From contig NZ_CP065800.1 of the NCBI RefSeq assembly GCF_023206215.1, positions 3,782,001 through 3,846,000 on the forward strand: 64,000 nt of DNA. The letters run 5' to 3'. The first letter of the stretch is position 1, and every line of letters begins with the position of its first letter. Of the stretch, positions 9,595-18,080 are shown one piece after another. Under the pieces are notes generated by a model. That model searched no databases. It worked only from the letters and a program-made list of their open reading frames with translations, and was not told the DNA's origin. Origin of the DNA: Butyrivibrio fibrisolvens (GTDB taxonomy: Bacteria; Bacillota; Clostridia; Lachnospirales; Lachnospiraceae). A program made the position numbers and the translations under genes.

Positions 9595-10647
9595 TTAAGG
9601 AAAACAAGGGACCATATCAAGTCCCATGCTCTCTTCAAGTCCGAACAGAATGTTCATATTCTGTACAGCCTGTCCGGCTGCGCCTTTCACAAGATTGTCA
9701 AGTGCGCCCATCATAATGATGCGGCCGGTCCTTTCATCAATCTTAAAGCCTATATCTACATAATTGGAAGTTTCCACCCATCTTGTCTCAGGATATACAC
9801 CATCATCAAGTATTCTTATAAACTTCTCTTTTCCATAATACTTATTGTATACATCACGGATCTGCTGCGGTGTAGGGAGCTTACCATCTATCTTATTAAG
9901 GCTTGCATATTCTGTTGCAAGGATTCCCCTGTTCATAGGTGCAAGATGCGGTGTAAAGTTTATAAGTATCTCTTTGCCTGCCGCATATCCAAGCTGCTCC
10001 TCTATTTCAGGAGTGTGTCTGTGATTGGCAACTCCGTAAGGTTTTGCACTTTCATTGACCTCGCAGTAAAGGTTAGCTACCTTGGCTCCTCTTCCGGCGC
10101 CTGATACGCCGCTAAGTGCATCTATTATAAGAGTATCCGGATCGATAAGTCCTTCTTTGACCAAAGGATAAGCTGTAAGAATGGAGCATGTCGTATAACA
10201 TCCAGGATTAGCAACGATCCTTGCGCCCTTTATCTTATCTCTGTTGATCTCGCATAGTCCGTAGACAGCTTCATCAATATACTTTGGAGCTTTGTGCTCG
10301 ATCTTATACCACTTTTCATAAACGGAAACATCTTTAAGTCTGAAATCTGCTGAAAGGTCAATGATCTTGACCTTATTAAGAATATCTTCATTGACAAGTG
10401 ATGCACACAGGCCTTGAGGAGTTGCTGTGAATATCACGTCAACTTCATCAGATAGCTTGTCCATATCTTCGCCAAGACAATCTGCATCTACTATTTTAAA
10501 AAGATTCTGATAAATAGATGCATATTTCTGATCTATATAACTTTTGGAGCCATACCATACAACTTCTGCCTGAGGATGCATCTGAAGTAGCCTTACAATT
10601 TCTGCTCCGGCATATCCTGTTGCGCCAATAATTCCAACTTTGATCAT
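9595..10647 (-). CDS. argC: N-acetyl-gamma-glutamyl-phosphate reductase
   Basis: A 350-residue NADPH-dependent reductase, the third step of arginine synthesis. It has the nucleotide-binding GIIGATGYAGAEIVRLL, the catalytic Cys in VANPGCYTTCSILTAYPL, and HRHTPEIEEQLG with the active-site His. Length and motifs fit ArgC of type 1. It is the first gene of the arginine unit, with a GGAGGTG ribosome site and a leader of about 300 nt after a well-formed promoter. Confidence 0.97.
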   Translation of the reverse strand: MIKVGIIGATGYAGAEIVRLLQMHPQAEVVWYGSKSYIDQKYASIYQNLFKIVDADCLGEDMDKLSDEVDVIFTATPQGLCASLVNEDILNKVKIIDLSADFRLKDVSVYEKWYKIEHKAPKYIDEAVYGLCEINRDKIKGARIVANPGCYTTCSILTAYPLVKEGLIDPDTLIIDALSGVSGAGRGAKVANLYCEVNESAKPYGVANHRHTPEIEEQLGYAAGKEILINFTPHLAPMNRGILATEYASLNKIDGKLPTPQQIRDVYNKYYGKEKFIRILDDGVYPETRWVETSNYVDIGFKIDERTGRIIMMGALDNLVKGAAGQAVQNMNILFGLEESMGLDMVPCFP

Positions 10648-10947
10648 TTCACACCTCCGATTGCAGTGTCTTACTTTCTTTAATTGAACTTACGATCAAT
10701 GATCTAAAAGCCACTACATCAATCCGATATTGAATAACTTAATACAGATTAATTTTACTCTGTTTTTTGTGATGGAAATTTACTAAAACGCACCATTTCA
10801 TTATAATGTATTTAATAGTAAAAATTCCATTTTCTTTTTGATCATTCTTAAATGTATAAACAAAATACCCAGTATACCAACTTATTTATATAAGAAAGTG
10901 CACCGAATGCGCTTTTTATCTGTCACATTCATAAGAATATATGTCAT

Positions 10948-10976
10948 AGTATACGACCGGGTGTATAATAATGCAA
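10948..10976 (-). promoter_or_regulatory. argC promoter overlapping an ARG-box-like site
   Basis: On the minus strand there is TTGCAT, a 17-base spacer and TATACT. The -35 element lies within TTGCATTATTATACA, an imperfect palindrome like ArgR operators. The same nine bases TTGCATTAT form the -35 region of the divergent argG promoter. ArgR binding is inferred. Confidence 0.6.
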
Positions 10977-10985
10977 GTAATATTT

Positions 10986-11030
10986 TAATATTTATACATT
11001 ATTTTTGAATTATTGTAATATTTATACATT
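10986..11030. repeat. Two copies of a 15-bp AT-rich direct repeat between argC and argG
   Basis: TAATATTTATACATT occurs twice, exactly, with starts 30 bp apart (about three helical turns). The reverse complement, AATGTATAAATATTA, is close to ARG boxes of Firmicutes, so these may be additional ArgR half-sites on one face of the DNA. Chance cannot be excluded in such AT-rich DNA. Confidence 0.4.
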
Positions 11031-11036
11031 TTCTTC

Positions 11037-11065
11037 TTGCATTATGCATCAAATAGTAGTATATT
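11037..11065 (+). promoter_or_regulatory. argG promoter with palindromic ARG-box-like -35 region
   Basis: TTGCAT, a 17-base spacer and TATATT on the plus strand. The -35 hexamer is part of the palindrome TGCATTATGCA. A second palindrome, TTGCATA-GATTT-TATGCAA (11098-11116), lies downstream in the leader. These fit ArgR repression and co-regulation with argC, inferred from position and symmetry. Confidence 0.55.
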
Positions 11066-11211
11066 TACTTTTGTCACACATACAAGTGCTCATCTATTTG
11101 CATAGATTTTATGCAAGATCGGGCAGCTTTATGGACAATATGAGATTTATCATTACTAAATATACATTATCACACAGAATTTTTATTCATAAGTAAATGG
11201 AGGAATTATCA

Positions 11212-12477
11212 ATGGCTACTAAGAAAAAAGAAAAAGTTATCCTTGCATATTCAGGTGGTCTTGACACTACCGCGATCATCCCATGGCTCAAAGAAACCTA
11301 CGGCTACGACGTTGTATGTGTATGTGCTGACTGCGGACAGGGCAATGAACTTGATGGCCTTGAAGAAAGAGCCAAAGCAAGCGGAGCATCCAAGCTTTAT
11401 ATAGAAGATATAACAGATGATTTCTGTGACAATTACGTAGTACCTTGTGTTCAGGCTCATGCAGTATACGAGAACAAATATCTCCTTGGAACATCCATGG
11501 CTCGTCCGGCTATCGCCAAGCGTCTTGTTGAGATTGCAAGAAAAGAAGGCGCAACTGCTATCTGCCATGGTGCAACCGGCAAAGGAAACGACCAGATCCG
11601 TTTCGAGCTTGCATTTAAGGCTCTTGCACCCGATATCCGCGTGATCGCACCCTGGCGTGATCCTAACTGGAAGCTTCAGTCCCGCGAAGATGAAGAAGAA
11701 TACTGCAAAAAGCACGGAATCAATCTTCCATTCTCTCACAGCAACAGCTACAGCCGTGACCGTAACCTCTGGCATCTGTCCCATGAAGGTCTCGAACTCG
11801 AAGATCCTTCTAAGGAACCCAACTATAAGCATATGCTCGTTCTTGGTGTAACACCTCAGGATGCTCCGGATAAGGAGACTGATGTTACTATGACATTTGA
11901 AAAAGGTGTTCCTAAGACAGTTAATGGCAAGAAGATGAAAGTCTCCGACATCATCCGCACTCTCAACGAACTTGGTGCCAAAAACGGTGTCGGAATCATC
12001 GATATAGTAGAAAACCGTGTTGTAGGAATGAAGAGCCGAGGCGTATATGAAACTCCAGGAGGAACTATCCTCTATGAAGCTCACCAGCAGCTTGAAGAGC
12101 TCATCCTCGATCGTGATACCTATGCTCTCAAACAGGAAATGGGAGCTAAGCTCGCTCAGATTGTATACGAAGGAAAATGGTTCACACCTCTTCGCGAAGC
12201 TGTCCAGGCCTTCATTGAAAGCACCCAGCAGTACGTGACAGGTGAAGTTCACTTCAAGCTTTATAAGGGCAATATCATAAAAGCCGGAACAACATCACCA
12301 TACTCACTCTACAATCAGGATATCGCTTCCTTCACAACAGGCGATATGTATGATCACACAGATGCAAGCGGATTCATCAATCTCTTCGGTCTCTCACTCA
12401 AAGTCCGCGCTCTTAAAATGCAGGAAGTTGATGAAAAAGCCAAGAAGTCAGCAAAGACCTCTGTAAAGAAGAAATAA
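11212..12477 (+). CDS. argG: Argininosuccinate synthase
   Basis: A 421-residue enzyme that joins citrulline and aspartate using ATP. The N-terminal P-loop is LAYSGGLDTTAIIPWL; later motifs are ATGKGNDQIRFE and SRGVYETPGGTILYEAH. The start at 11212 is preceded by GGAGG at eight bases; an ATG five codons upstream lies before that site and is unlikely. A Lys-rich tail ends the protein. argH and argF are not in the window, but carA and carB, which supply carbamoyl phosphate, are at the right end. It is transcribed away from argC from a shared regulatory region. Confidence 0.97.
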   Translation: MATKKKEKVILAYSGGLDTTAIIPWLKETYGYDVVCVCADCGQGNELDGLEERAKASGASKLYIEDITDDFCDNYVVPCVQAHAVYENKYLLGTSMARPAIAKRLVEIARKEGATAICHGATGKGNDQIRFELAFKALAPDIRVIAPWRDPNWKLQSREDEEEYCKKHGINLPFSHSNSYSRDRNLWHLSHEGLELEDPSKEPNYKHMLVLGVTPQDAPDKETDVTMTFEKGVPKTVNGKKMKVSDIIRTLNELGAKNGVGIIDIVENRVVGMKSRGVYETPGGTILYEAHQQLEELILDRDTYALKQEMGAKLAQIVYEGKWFTPLREAVQAFIESTQQYVTGEVHFKLYKGNIIKAGTTSPYSLYNQDIASFTTGDMYDHTDASGFINLFGLSLKVRALKMQEVDEKAKKSAKTSVKKK

Positions 12478-12638
12478 TACCACTTATCAATATCAAGACG
12501 TAATGGTCAAAAGTAACATTTGAAATCTGCATCATATCAAAAAGCATAGGCCACAGCAACTTATCCGCTCATATCCACGAATGAAATGAGCGGATATGTA
12601 CAAGCCTTTCTTTAAATGAATACATACATTATCATTAT

Positions 12639-12685
12639 AAAAGACATTCGGCAATAGCTGGTATTGCACTTCCGAATGTCTTTTT
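12639..12685 (+). terminator. Rho-independent terminator downstream of argG
   Basis: A perfect stem AAAGACATTCGG / CCGAATGTCTTT with a 20-base loop is followed by TTTTT. A second hairpin without a T run (ATCCGCTCAT / ATGAGCGGAT, about 12567-12598) lies upstream. Nothing else is evident in the 340 bp after argG except the next promoter. Confidence 0.9.
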
Positions 12686-12721
12686 AATTGCTCATTAACT
12701 ATTTTTTGTGTATTCTATACA

Positions 12722-12750
12722 TTGGATAAGCGCTTTTTAAGTGTTACAAT
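12722..12750 (+). promoter_or_regulatory. Promoter of the DUF1294 / LytTR unit
   Basis: TTGGAT, 17 bases, TACAAT, about 70 bp before the DUF1294 start. The leader then holds a 40-base sequence shared with the cysS leader. Confidence 0.5.
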
Positions 12751-12780
12751 TTGCTTTAGTATCTTCGGGGGAGGATTAAA

Positions 12781-12821
12781 CCATTAGCTACTCACTTGGT
12801 TCGTGACATGAGGTTATTTCT
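12781..12821 (+). repeat. Leader element shared with the cysS leader (copy A)
   Basis: About 40 bp (core ACCATTAG..ACTC.CTT and GTG.CATGAGGTTATTT) match the sequence upstream of cysS with roughly seven mismatches. It ends two bases before the ATG, so GAGGTT acts as the ribosome site here. Confidence 0.5.
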
Positions 12822-13112
12822 ATGAATTCAATCATTCTCATTACATCTTATATTTTAATAGTCAATCTTCTTGGTTTTGCAGCCATGGGAATTGATAAAC
12901 ATAAAGCCAAGGCAGGTTCTTACAGAATCCCCGAGGCGACTTTATTTATCTTAGCTTTAATAGGAGGCAGCATCGGAAGTACCATAGGCATGTTCTTTTT
13001 TAGGCACAAGACAAGACACTGGTACTTTGTAGTTTTTATGCCTACAATTCTTATACTGCAGGTAATATCTGTAATAGCAGTGTGCTACTTCGTAAACTTC
13101 AGATTTATGTAA
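12822..13112 (+). CDS. DUF1294 small membrane protein
   Basis: A 96-residue membrane protein with three hydrophobic segments. It matches the DUF1294 pattern: an N-terminal helix, then the conserved MGIDKHKAKAGSYRIPE, a Gly-rich helix (ALIGGSIGSTIGMF) and the RHKTRHWYF motif before the last helix. The function of this family is unknown. It is followed after 30 bp by the LytTR regulator, probably in the same transcript. Confidence 0.85.
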   Translation: MNSIILITSYILIVNLLGFAAMGIDKHKAKAGSYRIPEATLFILALIGGSIGSTIGMFFFRHKTRHWYFVVFMPTILILQVISVIAVCYFVNFRFM

Positions 13113-13142
13113 TGTTTTTTAGAGGGGACAAAGGGGAAAATC

Positions 13143-13877
13143 ATGCATATAGCAGTTTGTGATGACAATATAGCTGACAGAAAGCAGATGCAAAGGCTTT
13201 TGGAGCGCGCATCTGATGCAAACAAGAAAAACGGTCTGGAGGGATTTTTCATAGATCTTTATGGAAACATACCTTCTCTTATGCAGACTCCGCAGATGTA
13301 TGACGGCATCTTCATAGATATGACCAATATCTCTGAGAGCGGAATGAACGGAATTGAAGTTGCAAGGTCGCTTAGAAAGATCAACGTAAGCGGCAAGATC
13401 ATCTTATGTTCCTCTGCTATCGATTATGAAAGTCTGGCTACGGATGAAGAAAAAGAAGTTTTCATCTTCATGACCAAACCCATTCTCAAGAATAGACTCA
13501 GAGAAGTTCTTGATATCTGCGAAGAATCCAGATCAAACAAGGAACCGCTTATAGAACTTAGAGATGATAACGGGACCATCTATGTCAATGGCAATGATAT
13601 CCTTTATGCTCATTGTAAAAACGGCGGAGGACGCATCGAAATAAAGCTTGTAGACGGGCAGATCATAACTATCCTGTCCACTATCTATATGTTCTATGAA
13701 GATCTGGAGCCTTTCTATTACCTTCTCCCGGCTTCTGATCTGACGATCATAAATATAAGACACATACAAAAAACGAAAGCCTTCAGTGTGATCATGGATG
13801 ATGGTCACAAATTCTGGCTTTCGCTTGAATTCAATAAACATATTAAAGAGCAGCTCAAAAAAGAAAAAGGATTGTAA
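13143..13877 (+). CDS. LytTR-family response regulator
   Basis: A 244-residue regulator. The receiver domain has acidic Asp7/Asp8 (VCDDN) and likely phospho-acceptor Asp59 (GIFIDMTN), and the conserved Lys lies in MTKPI. The C-terminal half (about 140-240) has the LytTR look: ELRDDNGTIYVNGNDILYAH and INIRHIQKTKAF. No sensor kinase gene is adjacent. Such regulators in Firmicutes often control quorum sensing, bacteriocins or wall functions; the target here is unknown. Its stop is only two bases from the stop of the convergent degV-family gene. Confidence 0.88.
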   Translation: MHIAVCDDNIADRKQMQRLLERASDANKKNGLEGFFIDLYGNIPSLMQTPQMYDGIFIDMTNISESGMNGIEVARSLRKINVSGKIILCSSAIDYESLATDEEKEVFIFMTKPILKNRLREVLDICEESRSNKEPLIELRDDNGTIYVNGNDILYAHCKNGGGRIEIKLVDGQIITILSTIYMFYEDLEPFYYLLPASDLTIINIRHIQKTKAFSVIMDDGHKFWLSLEFNKHIKEQLKKEKGL

Positions 13878-13879
13878 TA

Positions 13880-14716
13880 TCAGTAAGTAACGATAATACC
13901 ACCATCATTTGCATACATAGAGCTTACGCCTCTGGTATCAACTACTATGGCGTCCTTGAATTTCTTTCTGGCAAGGATCATATCACGCACAAGCATGGCT
14001 CTTTCGAAGTTGTTACAATGTGCTACTGCAAGAATTCTATCTTCAACATCACGACTTTCCTTCTCTATAAGGTCAACCATCTTCACAAGAGCTTTGCGAA
14101 TGCCAACTCCCTGTCCTCTTTGAACAATATTTCCTTCTACGCCTTCACATACAGGCTTGATGCTAAGTGTAGCAGCAACAAGAGCCTTCATTCCGGATAG
14201 GCGTCCATTCTTTCTAAGTGTCTCGAGATTATCAAGTACGAAAAATGTAGTCATATCATCTCTGAAAGCTGATATCTTTTCTACAATTTCTTCAAAAGAA
14301 AGACCCTGCTCTTCATATTCCATGATCTTAAGCGCAATAAGTCCAAGACCGCAGCTGGCAGAAAGAGAATCTACTATAAAGATATCCTTCTCACCATACT
14401 CTTCTTCATAAAGGTCTTTGCCAATAAGTGCACTATTATAACTTCCTGAAAGCTTAGATGAAAGAGTAATACAATATACATGATCAGCATCTGTCTTAAA
14501 TGCCTGCATGTAGCTATCAGGTGAAGGGCATGCTGACTTGGGACATTCCTCACTTTCAGCAACATGTTTAAGGAACTGTGCCTGATCAAAAGTCTCATCA
14601 TCCATGATATGATAATCGCCTACTTCCAAAGAGAGCGGGACACTCTGAAATCTTGGATCACTATAATACTCTTCAGGCAAATCGCAGCAGCTGTCATATA
14701 CAATTTTAAAACTCAT
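13880..14716 (-). CDS. DegV-family fatty-acid-binding protein
   Basis: A 278-residue DegV protein with the expected blocks: N-terminal IVYDSCCDLPEEYY, YCITLSSKLSGSYNSA, the central SLSASCGLGLIALK, and the NLETLRKNGRLSG motif. Proteins of this family bind fatty acids, and some supply the FakA kinase (FakB). No fakA gene is in the window, so the partner is unknown. A strong GGAGGATAT ribosome site precedes the start. Confidence 0.93.
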   Translation of the reverse strand: MSFKIVYDSCCDLPEEYYSDPRFQSVPLSLEVGDYHIMDDETFDQAQFLKHVAESEECPKSACPSPDSYMQAFKTDADHVYCITLSSKLSGSYNSALIGKDLYEEEYGEKDIFIVDSLSASCGLGLIALKIMEYEEQGLSFEEIVEKISAFRDDMTTFFVLDNLETLRKNGRLSGMKALVAATLSIKPVCEGVEGNIVQRGQGVGIRKALVKMVDLIEKESRDVEDRILAVAHCNNFERAMLVRDMILARKKFKDAIVVDTRGVSSMYANDGGIIVTY

Positions 14717-15019
14717 ATATCCTCCGATAAAGCAATGTAGTTCTCATTACTACATAATACCACCTAACATACGATGCGTAAACCAAAACTTGATGTGATG
14801 GCACGGCTTTATTAACAGCTGGAGGGTAAACAGGCGGCCGGGGCGGTGCAAGCAGGGCGGTGCAGTATCCTTGAAGTTTTTGTGAGGGAGGCGGATAGAA
14901 TATAAATCATTGCCGCGCTGTTATTAATGCTTTTGTTGCATGCGTCATAGTATTCTTAAGGCAAAAATGATATTATAATACAGATATTATTTTGGATAAT
15001 CTTTATTGCGAGGAAAGAA
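14717..15019. other. 303-bp gap with a short G-rich tract and a weak promoter
   Basis: The middle (about 14817-14900) is strikingly G-rich for this genome and has the decamer GGGCGGTGCA twice. No reading frame with a ribosome site is seen. Near the right end TATAAT (14974-14979) makes a likely -10 element for the next gene, though its -35 is poor. Confidence 0.5.
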
Positions 15020-15511
15020 ATGATTGTTTTACAGATTACTCACACTAAAAATTTCATGAACACTTTGCTTAGGGGAAGTGATTTTGATGAATTTCTTTTG
15101 GAAGAAGCGGTTATTAAGGCCGGCAACTCTTATACAATAGATGGGCATATCAATAAAGAGTTTTATGGAGATCTTGTATCAGAAGAGGCTCCTTATGAGC
15201 TATCCAGATGGAGCGATATTAAGAGTGTATGCTTTGAGCTTATCAAAGGGCGTCATACACCTTTGGGATTTAAGTTTATCATGCAGGTTAAGCCCGAGCA
15301 TACTGATGCGCTTCTTGAAAAGAAGGGATCAGCTCTTACAAGTAGGGATGTAGCATTTGTTATTAATGTTAAGTTTGCAGAAGGTATCACCACTATAACA
15401 AGTGCTGCTGCGATTAGAACATTCTCTTTAGATAAGTCTTACGAGCAGATCTGGGATGAGAGCATAAAAAGGTTCCTTGCTTCTCATAATATCGAATTTG
15501 AAGAGATATAA
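15020..15511 (+). CDS. DUF5721-like hypothetical protein
   Basis: A 163-residue soluble protein with no signal or membrane segment. The N-terminus (MIVLQITHTKNFMNTLL, then TIDGHINKEFYGD) resembles a family common in Lachnospiraceae that I recall as DUF5721. The protein is mixed alpha/beta and ends in an acidic tail. Function unknown. It has its own GAGGAAAG ribosome site and a terminator 90 bp after the stop. Confidence 0.7.
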   Translation: MIVLQITHTKNFMNTLLRGSDFDEFLLEEAVIKAGNSYTIDGHINKEFYGDLVSEEAPYELSRWSDIKSVCFELIKGRHTPLGFKFIMQVKPEHTDALLEKKGSALTSRDVAFVINVKFAEGITTITSAAAIRTFSLDKSYEQIWDESIKRFLASHNIEFEEI

Positions 15512-15600
15512 TACACACTAATCCGAAGAAAGCAGTAAGCATTCTTTTTCAGTATTCTTTTCAGGCATCTGTTTGATATCCAATCGCCGCATATGACGCA

Positions 15601-15645
15601 AAAAACGCCCGCATAGTATCTGCTACTATACAGGCGTTTTATTAA
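15601..15645. terminator. Bidirectional terminator between convergent genes
   Basis: A long stem AAAACGCC..CATAGTA / TACTATA..GGCGTTTT with A and T runs on either side. It lies between the DUF5721-like gene and the Hpt gene and can serve both. Confidence 0.88.
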
Positions 15646-15650
15646 AAGTA

Positions 15651-16013
15651 TCATTTATATTTACTAAGAATTCTTATAAGCTCGTCATACTTTGGTCTTA
15701 ACTTCTCATAGACTTGAGGAGCATTATCTATTCTCTCGGGTCTTAAGATCTCAGTTATTTCTTTGATCTGATTAAGAAAACCATCACCTTCCAGAGCAAG
15801 GTTTGAGGCTACACCTTTAAGGGCATGAGCTCCCTGGAAAGCTTCTTTGGGATCGTTGTTATCAAGGCCCTTTTTAAGTCTTTCCATACTAGGATCATCT
15901 ATAAATTTGAGCATGAACTTCTCAACCAGATCTTCATTACCTACAAGACGTGCTTTGACTTCTTCCCAGTTAACGCCCCAGTCTATCAGTTCCTGTTTAA
16001 GCTCAGCATTCAT
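15651..16013 (-). CDS. Hpt (histidine phosphotransfer) domain protein
   Basis: A 120-residue stand-alone Hpt domain. The phosphorylatable His63 is in AFQGAHALKGVASNLAL, the core Hpt motif, within an all-helical protein. Such proteins pass phosphate between a hybrid kinase and a response regulator. No hybrid kinase lies nearby. The start was placed at the ATG six bases after GGAGG. It lies 110 bp after prfA and may be read in part from that unit. Confidence 0.92.
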   Translation of the reverse strand: MNAELKQELIDWGVNWEEVKARLVGNEDLVEKFMLKFIDDPSMERLKKGLDNNDPKEAFQGAHALKGVASNLALEGDGFLNQIKEITEILRPERIDNAPQVYEKLRPKYDELIRILSKYK

Positions 16014-16127
16014 GATCAGCCTCCTATACAAGAATATCAGATCACATATCTATCTGAACACCACATTACTAATGTTATGAGCGTATGCTCACAATCAGAT
16101 CAAAGTATGGTTAGCATACTGACCAGA

Positions 16128-17201
16128 TCATTCCTGCATCTTCAGAAGCTTTGCAGCCTGATCTGCAGTTGTAAGAGCATCTACAAGCTCATCAAGATCA
16201 CCGTTTAGTACATCTTCTATTCTGTGAAGTGTAACCTTGATCCTATGGTCTGTAACTCTTCCCTGAGGGAAATTATATGTACGGATCTTCTCAGATCGGT
16301 CTCCTGTTCCTATCTGACTGCGTCTAAGCTCAGCTTCACTGTCGTGCTGCTCCTGGATCTTAAGATCATAAAGCTTGGCACGAAGAAGAGCCCATGCCTT
16401 AGCCTTATTCTGAAGCTGTGATCGCTCTGTCTGTGAATAGATGACTATACCTGTAGGAAGGTGGGTAAGTCTTACAGCAGAGTCTGTAGTATTAACTCCC
16501 TGACCACCATTACCTGATGCTCTTGTAATATCCATACGAACATCTTCCGGAGGTATATCGATATCAACATCATCCTCAACCTCAGGCATAACAGCTACAG
16601 TAGCTGTAGATGTATGAATTCTTCCGCCGGATTCTGTAACAGGTACTCTTTGTACTCTGTGAACTCCGCTTTCATATTTAAGCTTAGCATAGGCACCGCT
16701 TCCTTCAACCATGAAGCTTACAGTCTTCATTCCGCCTATACCTATTTCTTCAACGTTGATAAGTGATGTTCTAAAGCCTTTACTTTCAGCATATTTAACA
16801 TACATACGATATAGGTCAGACGCAAAGAGCGCAGCTTCATCTCCGCCTACGCCTGCTCTTATCTCGACGATTACGTTCTTATCATCATCCGGATTCTTAG
16901 GTATCAGAAGTATCTTAAGATCCTGTTCAAGCAAAGGAAGTCTTTCTGAGTTTTCATTGCACTCATCTTTGAGCATCTGTCTCATCTCAGGATCTGTCTC
17001 TTCTTCCAGCATCTGCATGCTGTCTTCTATAGCTTCTTTACACTTTTTGTACTCTAAATACTTCTCAACAAGTGGTGTAAGATCGCTTTGTTCTTTCATA
17101 AGTCTTCTGAATCTGTCAGCATCTGATGCCACATCAGGTTCAGTAAGTACCATTCCGATTTCTTCATATCTGTGCAATATAGCTTCAAGTTTATCTAACA
17201 T
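16128..17201 (-). CDS. prfA: Peptide chain release factor 1
   Basis: A 357-residue class I release factor that ends translation at UAA and UAG. The GGQ peptidyl-hydrolysis motif is in [19 protein letters not shown], and the stop-codon-reading motif is PVTE in [15 protein letters not shown], the RF1-type PxT rather than the RF2-type SPF. It directly follows prmC, whose product methylates the GGQ glutamine; this pairing is widely conserved. Confidence 0.98.
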   Translation of the reverse strand: MLDKLEAILHRYEEIGMVLTEPDVASDADRFRRLMKEQSDLTPLVEKYLEYKKCKEAIEDSMQMLEEETDPEMRQMLKDECNENSERLPLLEQDLKILLIPKNPDDDKNVIVEIRAGVGGDEAALFASDLYRMYVKYAESKGFRTSLINVEEIGIGGMKTVSFMVEGSGAYAKLKYESGVHRVQRVPVTESGGRIHTSTATVAVMPEVEDDVDIDIPPEDVRMDITRASGNGGQGVNTTDSAVRLTHLPTGIVIYSQTERSQLQNKAKAWALLRAKLYDLKIQEQHDSEAELRRSQIGTGDRSEKIRTYNFPQGRVTDHRIKVTLHRIEDVLNGDLDELVDALTTADQAAKLLKMQE

Positions 17202-17240
17202 AATAAATCCAATCTATTCAATCACATTAATTTACCAAAA

Positions 17241-18080
17241 CTAATACAGGCATCCTCTTACAACTCTGTCATTGCCGCCCAGATCTTTTATGACTTCCAC
17301 TTCATGGAATCCGCCATCTTTCATAAGGCCAGCAACAGCATCGCCCTGATCATATCCTATCTCCATCATAAGCCAGCCACTTGTATACAGCCATTTAGGT
17401 GCATTTTCAATTATGCGTCTATAGAATATAAGGCCGTCTTGTCCGCCGTCAAGCGCTATATACGGCTCGCCCTTGCCCACTTCAGGAGGGAGCGTGGCTA
17501 TAACATCAGTTCTGATATAAGGTGGATTTGATACGATCATATCAAACTTCTTATCGTCATCTTGTGGAAAAAGATCCGTCTTAACAATTTCAGCTCTATC
17601 GCTAAAACCAAGTCTGTCCCTGTTACCTGTCGCAACTTCTATAGCCTTATCGGATATATCTGTCATGACACAGCTTGTATCATTGGTATAATTAAGAATA
17701 CTAAGCGCAACGCATCCGGATCCTGTGCAAAGATCCATAAAGCGCATTCCGTCAGATAGTTCTCTCAATGCTTCTTCTGCAAGAGTCTCTGTATCCTGAT
17801 TCGGCACAAGTACATTCTCATTAACATCAAATGTAAGTCCCATAAATTCCTGATATCCTACTATATAGGCAAGAGGGACCCTGGACGCTCTTTTTTCTAT
17901 AAGTTCATTATACTTCTTTTCTTCTTCAGGCGACACATCCCTGTCTCCATGAACCAGAAGCGTATTATAATCAGTGCCGCATACATATTCAAGAAGAAGC
18001 CGGGCGTCGAGCTGATACTCCGGCACACCGGCTTCCTTTAGTCTAATGGATGCATTTTTATAAATATCTGAATAAATCAT
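17241..18080 (-). CDS. prmC: Release factor glutamine methyltransferase
   Basis: A 279-residue SAM-dependent enzyme that methylates the glutamine of the GGQ motif in release factors. The SAM loop is in MDLCTGSGCVALSIL and the catalytic NPPY in MIVSNPPYIRTD. The N-terminal helical domain is present (LDARLLLEYV). The gene overlaps the DUF1385 gene by four bases (ATGA) and precedes prfA by 39 bp, so the three are coupled. Confidence 0.97.
   Translation of the reverse strand: MIYSDIYKNASIRLKEAGVPEYQLDARLLLEYVCGTDYNTLLVHGDRDVSPEEEKKYNELIEKRASRVPLAYIVGYQEFMGLTFDVNENVLVPNQDTETLAEEALRELSDGMRFMDLCTGSGCVALSILNYTNDTSCVMTDISDKAIEVATGNRDRLGFSDRAEIVKTDLFPQDDDKKFDMIVSNPPYIRTDVIATLPPEVGKGEPYIALDGGQDGLIFYRRIIENAPKWLYTSGWLMMEIGYDQGDAVAGLMKDGGFHEVEVIKDLGGNDRVVRGCLY

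Noticed and set aside
11005..11196. 63-codon frame upstream of argG
   Set aside because: It covers the promoter and operator region and has no ribosome site; no similarity to a leader peptide rich in Arg codons.
11251..12252. Long minus-strand frame opposite argG
   Set aside because: argG has every family motif on the plus strand; the antisense frame has no ribosome site or recognisable domain.
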